Shown in pieces: positions 59,300-64,000 of a stretch of 64,000 nt of DNA. The stretch's first letter is position 1. Each line of letters opens with the position of its first letter. The DNA comes from Trema orientale (lineage: Eukaryota > Streptophyta > Magnoliopsida > Rosales > Cannabaceae). Below the pieces are notes generated by a model. It saw only the letters and a program-made list of their open reading frames with translations. It did not search any database and was not told the DNA's origin. The stretch spans positions 686,705-750,704 of the forward strand of contig JXTC01000032.1 of NCBI GenBank assembly GCA_002914845.1, read 5' to 3'. The position numbers and the translations under genes were made by a program.

Positions 59300-61925
59300 C
59301 TAGTGGATTTCTGTATGTTTTCCTATTGTGTCCATATTCCTTGCATCTTCCACATCTTGTCTTTCTTTTAGATTCTGCAGCAGACTTTGATTCTTTGGTC
59401 TTCCTGGTTTGCACCTTCCCTTAGATGCTTTAACTTTAATCTTTAAAACTTCTTCTAGTATGGTCCATGTGTTTTCGCTTCCAAGTAGATGAATTAAGTT
59501 TTCATATGTTGCTACCATGGCCTCTATTTTGTAGTACTTAGAGCAATAATCAATCCAATTTAAATGTCTTCTTCAAATTGCTACTATTGCATGACTACAA
59601 GAAAATTCATCCAGATCAAATCTACCACAATAGCATATTTTCTCTCTTAAATTCACCACAAATGAGTATATTCCTTGAGTAACATTGAATAAAACTTTCA
59701 TTTGCTTGGTGAATTTGTATTTTCGATAAATAATATAAATTGTTGTTAGTCTTGTTTTCAATGTTTTCTTTAAGAAATTTTACTGGTTACTAGTTTCCAG
59801 TTGCTAGTAACCAGTTTTCAGTTACTAATTGCTAATTAATTTTCAGTTGGTAATTAGTTACTGATAACTATTTTACAGTTACTGAATACTAATTAGTTTT
59901 GTCAACTTAGAACCTTTTTTTTGCACATCCGATATTGGAACTTATTTCCAGATTAGAAATCGCAAGATTTTAACTGGTTACTTGTTCAGAACTAGAAACT
60001 GGTTACCAAACTTCTTATTCTGGTTACTAATTTCTATTTTCTAGTATCTAGACACTAACTAATATGATTTGTTTGTAGTATTTTTTATGCATACCTTCAT
60101 TTTTATAGAGAGAACATAATTGTCTGTCACAATCTTATTTGTCTTTTTAGGAATTTTTGTTTTGGTTGCAAGTGCCTCATTCTTATTTTCCCAAAACCAT
60201 CTTTGTGTTAGGCTTCGTAGGCATTCAAGTAGAGGAGCTATAGGTAATTGTTTAGCGGCTTTGTTTGCTGCATTTATAGACTCAACAATTTGGAAGTCAT
60301 TGATGAGTATCTCTTGTTTTTTGAAAACACCATCACACATTTTGAGAAATTGGTTTCCTCAAGATAAGTGCATATTCCTTTGTCAATTTTCAAGTTTCAT
60401 TATGTACTTATTAAATTCTCCTATTGTATAAGCTCTAGCAGCTCTCAAGAAAGCCTCTTTTATTTGTACTAGTTATGATTTAAAATACTTCTTCCAGTTA
60501 TTTAGTAAGTGATACATATATACTCTGTGAGAGGCATTTGGATAGATTTAATCTATAGCTTTCGCAATGCTTTCATAACGGTCTAATATGATACATAGTT
60601 CTTCTCTTTTCACCGTATGCTTCTTTCAATTTTCTAAAAAAACCACTCTCAACTTAAATCATTTTCAGAATTAGGTATTCCAAAAGCAAATAGGAATATG
60701 TTCTTATTAGCATCTTTTGTGCATGTTGTCATTAATATTCCTCTACATGCAGCTATTAGAAATATTGCATCTACCATAATTACCAGCTCACAATGCTCAA
60801 ATCCTTTGATAGAAGCAGCCAAAGCCATAAATATATACTTGAAATGATCACTCTTTTCTATATGCATGCCAGTCACTGATCATAGATTCTTAGCCTGCAA
60901 CATGTAAAGATAACTTGATATTTTTTAAGAGTTGTCTGGTTTTTCCCTCACCAGTTTTAGTGCCTTTCCATGAGATCTACAAGCTTTTTTGTAGCTCAAG
61001 TCAAAACCAAAACTAATCCATGGCATTATTCATTATATCGACAAACGTATAGATTGTTTTATGATTAAGAATTTCAATTTCAAGACATCTCCGATTATTA
61101 AACTGCTTACTTGTCTGTGATTTCTTTGTAGGCTATCAAATGAGCATATATGTATATGATAAATCCTTCTCACTATGAAGAAATCAGTTCTACCATACCT
61201 TGTAGCTCAAAATGACCATGCACATTTAGGATCATAGCAAACTAATACATATTTCTTGCAAGAACTTTATGTCCTGAATTGGAAACGGTTGATGATTGCA
61301 TAATGACTTAGAGCTTGTTTTAGAACTTCTTTATTCTTGTATATTTGACTTTTTTCAACTTCTTCTATTTTGGGATTTGAGATTATCTTGGAGTTCAAAT
61401 TATTCATATTATCCTTAATTTCAGCACCATTATTTTCTAGAATATCTTTTGCTACCTTATTTGCAAACTCATTGAAATCTGGTAACATATCAATCTCTAT
61501 ATAATTGCTTGATTCATTTTCAGAAGTTGATAATCAATGCATTCTTTAAAGACTAGTATCCATTGTTGTAGTTTCTTATAGCTAGATTGCCTTCCTCTAA
61601 GATATAACCATTGAACCATTTTCTACAATTAAGCATATTAATAGCTTGTTAGACTAGTTTCCCTTCTCTTCAATTCCAAATAAAACATTAAAGAACTGTC
61701 ACTAGTTATCTTCATATTTAGGTTACTTTTTTCTACATGATACTCAATAGTCAAATTATTTTCTGACAAATTCATCTTTAACTCTGTAGACAACAAATCA
61801 ATGAGTTTTTTAAACGAACAATCATTATATACTAGTGTTCCACATATCTTGAACCTTAAATAATCATTGTTTCCATCCCATGTTCCATAATAATGAACAA
61901 AAATTGTTACACAATCTATTCATGC
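59300..61925 (-). pseudogene. MuDR-type MULE transposase, frameshifted
   Basis: Read on the minus strand, family blocks appear in the expected order. N-terminal: FVHYYGTWDG near 61900 and MKITSDSSLMFYLEL. DNA-binding region: NKEVLKQALSHYAIINRFQF (about 61280-61350), then YVLVCYDPKC. Core: HFKYIFMALAASIKGFEHCE and LVIMVDAIFL with the first catalytic Asp; CRGILMTTCTKDANKN. The second Asp block (ILDRYESI) is in another frame near 60570. Then LRSLTQRWFWENKNEA, a SWIM zinc finger (ICYCGRFDLDEFSCSH, about 59600) and a C-terminal zinc knuckle (RCGRCKEYGHNRKT) near 59330. Many stops and frame changes separate the blocks. The protein would mobilise MULEs with 9-bp duplications; this copy is dead. Confidence 0.88.
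59775..60060. repeat. TTACTGG/TTACCAG word cluster inside the transposase region
   Basis: The stretch is built from words such as GGTTACTAGTTTCCAGTTGC, GTAACCAGTTTTCAGTTACT and ACTGGTTACCAAACTTC. It lies between the SWIM block and the WFWENKNEA block, where an intron of the transposase would fit. Other clusters of the same words are at about 54290-54460, 54640-54765, 55990-56150, 61975-62140 and 62620-62735. Confidence 0.7.
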
Positions 61926-63150
61926 ACCAAAAAAAAGAAAAAAAACAAAAAAAAAATACTTTCAGCAAGTAAAAACTAGTAACCAGCTAAAAAACTAAAA
62001 ATTGGTTACTTTTTGGTTGTTCAACTATGGTTTCCAATAACTTAAAGTAGCCAATTTATGTTACCAATTACTAGTAACCAAATACTGATTTCCAATAGAT
62101 GGTTACCAGATCAGTAATGGTAACCAGTAATAAAATGAGTTCTAGTTTCCATGAATCTTTTAGAAGCTGAATTCTTATTAGTAATTACAAGAAATTGAAA
62201 TAATCAAAGAAAGACAAAACGACAAAAATAGACATAACATCAAGTCCAAATCAAGGCATATAAAGCTTGTTTATGCATGACTACAAATCGCAAAAACATG
62301 TGAGTTTATGCAAAATTAGCATTCCATACTTGATCTCTCATTCTGGTAAATAGTAGCAGGTGAAAGCCTAGAAACTTATGACTAACATTGAGAAATAGAA
62401 TTACTTGATCTCTCATTCTGGTAGCCCTTTTCTTTTGATTTCTTTTCTTCCTTTTTGGTTAAAAAAATGAGCAATCACTTTCAATTAACGAACTCCCAGA
62501 AACCAAACAGAGGAAACCATCAAAATTTAGGACATAATAAAATTAAAATTAGTCAATAGATTCATCATTCTAAAGAAGAAACACAGAGTATGATTTTCAC
62601 ATTATAGTGTTTGGGTTTCTAGTTCCTAATAACTAGGAGCTATATTAGTTATTGAAAACCATTTTCATACTTTTCAATTGAAAATATAATTCATCTAGAA
62701 ACTAGTTTATAGTTACTATCTACTGGTAACACCATCAATTTTATAATGAATTCAAAAATAGACCAATATGGTTACAAGTTTCTCACTAATCTATTTGGCT
62801 CTTTCATCAACAAGATTGTTTTTTAAATAAGATATAAAATACCAGAAACTAAAAATGGATACTGCGTCCGGAGCCAAAAAAAAAAGAAAAAAAAATGGAT
62901 ACTACATTTTATTACCAGGTTCTGCCAGAGTTGGAAGAGGAATCTTGCTCTGAAACTCGCTAGAATTAGAAGGCGTCATCGTAAATAATGGCTACTTAAT
63001 CAGAATGTAGATCTAGTTGCTATTCGCCAAAGCTAGTTTTGGAATGATGATTTGGTCGGAGCTGGGGATTTGGGATTTATCCTCAAGCTTTTTTTTGTTT
63101 GTTCTTTTTCTTTCGCGTTTGGCACCGTTTTTTTTTTTTTTTTTTTTTTT
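61926..63150. other. Right subterminal region of the MULE, non-coding
   Basis: No gene is seen. Clusters of TTACCAG/TTACTGG words occur at about 61975-62140 and 62620-62780. TTACTTGATCTCTCATTCTGGTA-like text occurs twice (near 62328 and 62402). A T-run of about 23 lies near 63128-63150. Confidence 0.45.
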
Positions 63151-63251
63151 GTGAAAATACTATGTTGGTACCGTATGAAACTTAATTAAAATGGGGTCTC
63201 CGTATATTTATAATTCTTTTAGTTTTTGTAAGATATTACTCTTTAAATCCC
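63151..63251. repeat. Probable right terminus of the large MULE
   Basis: Read on the minus strand from 63251, GGGATTTAAAGAGTAATATC leads into AAAAACTAAAAGAATTA, a ...ATACGGA... stretch and CATACGG. This follows the first 100 bp of the small element at 50889 in the same order. The adjacent sequence is an A run, so a target duplication cannot be read. Confidence 0.6.
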
Positions 63252-64000
63252 AAAAAAAAAGTGAAAAAATAATGATTATTCTAATAAAAAATGGCCCAGC
63301 CTTTGGAATAGCGAGCTAGGCTGGGCCACAATATTTAAAGTCTAGGCTGGGCTAGGCAGCATAAATTTACACCTCTAGTATAGATTTATAGAGTATTAGA
63401 ATCTGATTCATAGCCTCTGTGTCTCACGACGGCTTAAAGCAAGGCTTAAATCTAACATATTATAGAGAAATTTTGGTGAATGTTCACTTTTTTCACTTGA
63501 TTTTAGTAAATGTTTATTTTTCTCTTTTATAGTTAAATGACCAGGTTTATATATTTTTACATTTATATACCAATTTTAGTTTATATACTGAATATAAACT
63601 AATATTTTACTATAACATTTGAAAAATAGATATTTACTTAAAATAGACCCTAAATTTGATCATTTTTCTATAAGAACCCATATTATATTTAAGTTGCGAA
63701 TGAAAATAATATACATTATTTAGATAAAAGCTGAAAAGTGAAAAAAATAATAAAAAAATTTATAGGAGTTGTTTTATACACATGTCACATTTCAAACCAA
63801 TATGGAGATCATGTTTGTATAATGTCTGTATAATGTACGTGTATATATATATGTACATATAAGAATCACATACTCATAGAAGCAAATAACGCCCAATTAT
63901 ATATTTTGTCCGTGACTATTTTCTATTAAAAAACTAATGGTTTGTAACAAAAGAATATTGCTGTAATACTTGCATAATACAATGATAATGTAAATTGAAA
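63252..64000. other. Flanking DNA with a dispersed repeat copy
   Basis: A GC-rich patch with GGCCCAGCC/GGCTGGGCC words lies at 63290-63360. About 63450-63690 is an inverted copy of the repeat family at 33300-34030 (TTGGTGAATGTTCAC, TATAGTTAAATGACCAGG, ATACCAATTTTAGTTTATATAC, TTACTTAAAATAGACCC). The last 300 bp are AT-rich and carry no gene. Confidence 0.45.

Larger units (their letters stand above)
51256..63251. mobile_element. Large decayed Mutator-like element carrying a Ulp1-like gene
   Basis: The region combines a MuDR-type transposase (minus, 59.3-61.9 kb) and a DUF1985/Ulp1-like gene (plus, 51.6-57.1 kb), the combination known from Ulp1-carrying MULEs in plants. The right end is set by a segment (63151-63251) that matches the terminal 100 bp of the small elements at 34981 and 50889. 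The left end is not certain: the only matching terminus nearby belongs to the small element 50889-51246, which has its own target duplication. Both genes carry stops and frameshifts, so the element is not autonomous. The start coordinate given here is a lower-confidence choice. Confidence 0.6.

Noticed and set aside
50770..63360. GGCTGGGCC-rich patches as long TIRs of one 12.6-kb element
   Set aside because: The patches at 50.77-50.82 and 63.29-63.36 kb share only short GC-rich words and do not align over their length. The 50.9-kb terminus belongs to a small element with its own 9-bp duplication.

Overview
The window is AT-rich nuclear DNA from a flowering plant. The evidence is a four-exon PIP1-type aquaporin gene with plant-type introns, a plant-type tRNA-Lys(CTT), and plant transposon families (PIF/Harbinger, Mutator-like with a Ulp1-like passenger, Ty1/copia). 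A eudicot is likely, but the sequence alone does not fix the species. Only one ordinary host protein gene looks intact (the aquaporin, about 37.0-38.4 kb, minus strand). One 177-base assembly gap lies at 5629-5805.

Layout. 0.5-2.9 kb: broken exons of two unrelated host genes lie side by side, a DA1-family LIM/peptidase and a PAP/OAS1-type nucleotidyltransferase. 6.0-8.2 kb: a duplicated gene 5' end, with a short basic, Ser-rich first exon followed by a splice donor. 8.2-30.9 kb: a head-to-tail array of 23 units of about 1.03 kb. The array seems to have grown from the intron-exon segment of that duplicated gene. Each unit keeps a splice-like acceptor, an exon-like block, a (CT)n tract, two internal half-repeats and a small palindrome. 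The array ends abruptly at 30.926 kb against the truncated 5' end of a copia element (30.9-33.2 kb, minus strand). 34-36.4 kb holds several small TIR elements, two with perfect target-site duplications.

The aquaporin gene carries a complete tRNA-Lys gene on the opposite strand inside its first intron. From 41.9 to 47.9 kb there is a clean nest: a 1.16-kb element with 9-bp target duplications was split by a 4.77-kb PIF/Harbinger element. The Harbinger element still has both genes (Myb/SANT-like ORF1 and a 400-residue DDE transposase) open after splicing.

From about 51.3 to 63.25 kb lies a decayed Mutator-like element of the kind that carries a Ulp1-like protease gene. The plus-strand half encodes the DUF1985/Ulp1-like protein, with stops and a lost catalytic cysteine. 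The minus-strand half encodes a MuDR-type transposase with frameshifts. A TIR element with a 246-bp hairpin sits between them. Clusters of a TTACTGG/TTACCAG-type motif are scattered through this element and recur in the middle of two small related elements at 35.0 and 50.9 kb.

Exon borders were set by hand from GT/AG signals and reading frame. No database search was possible.
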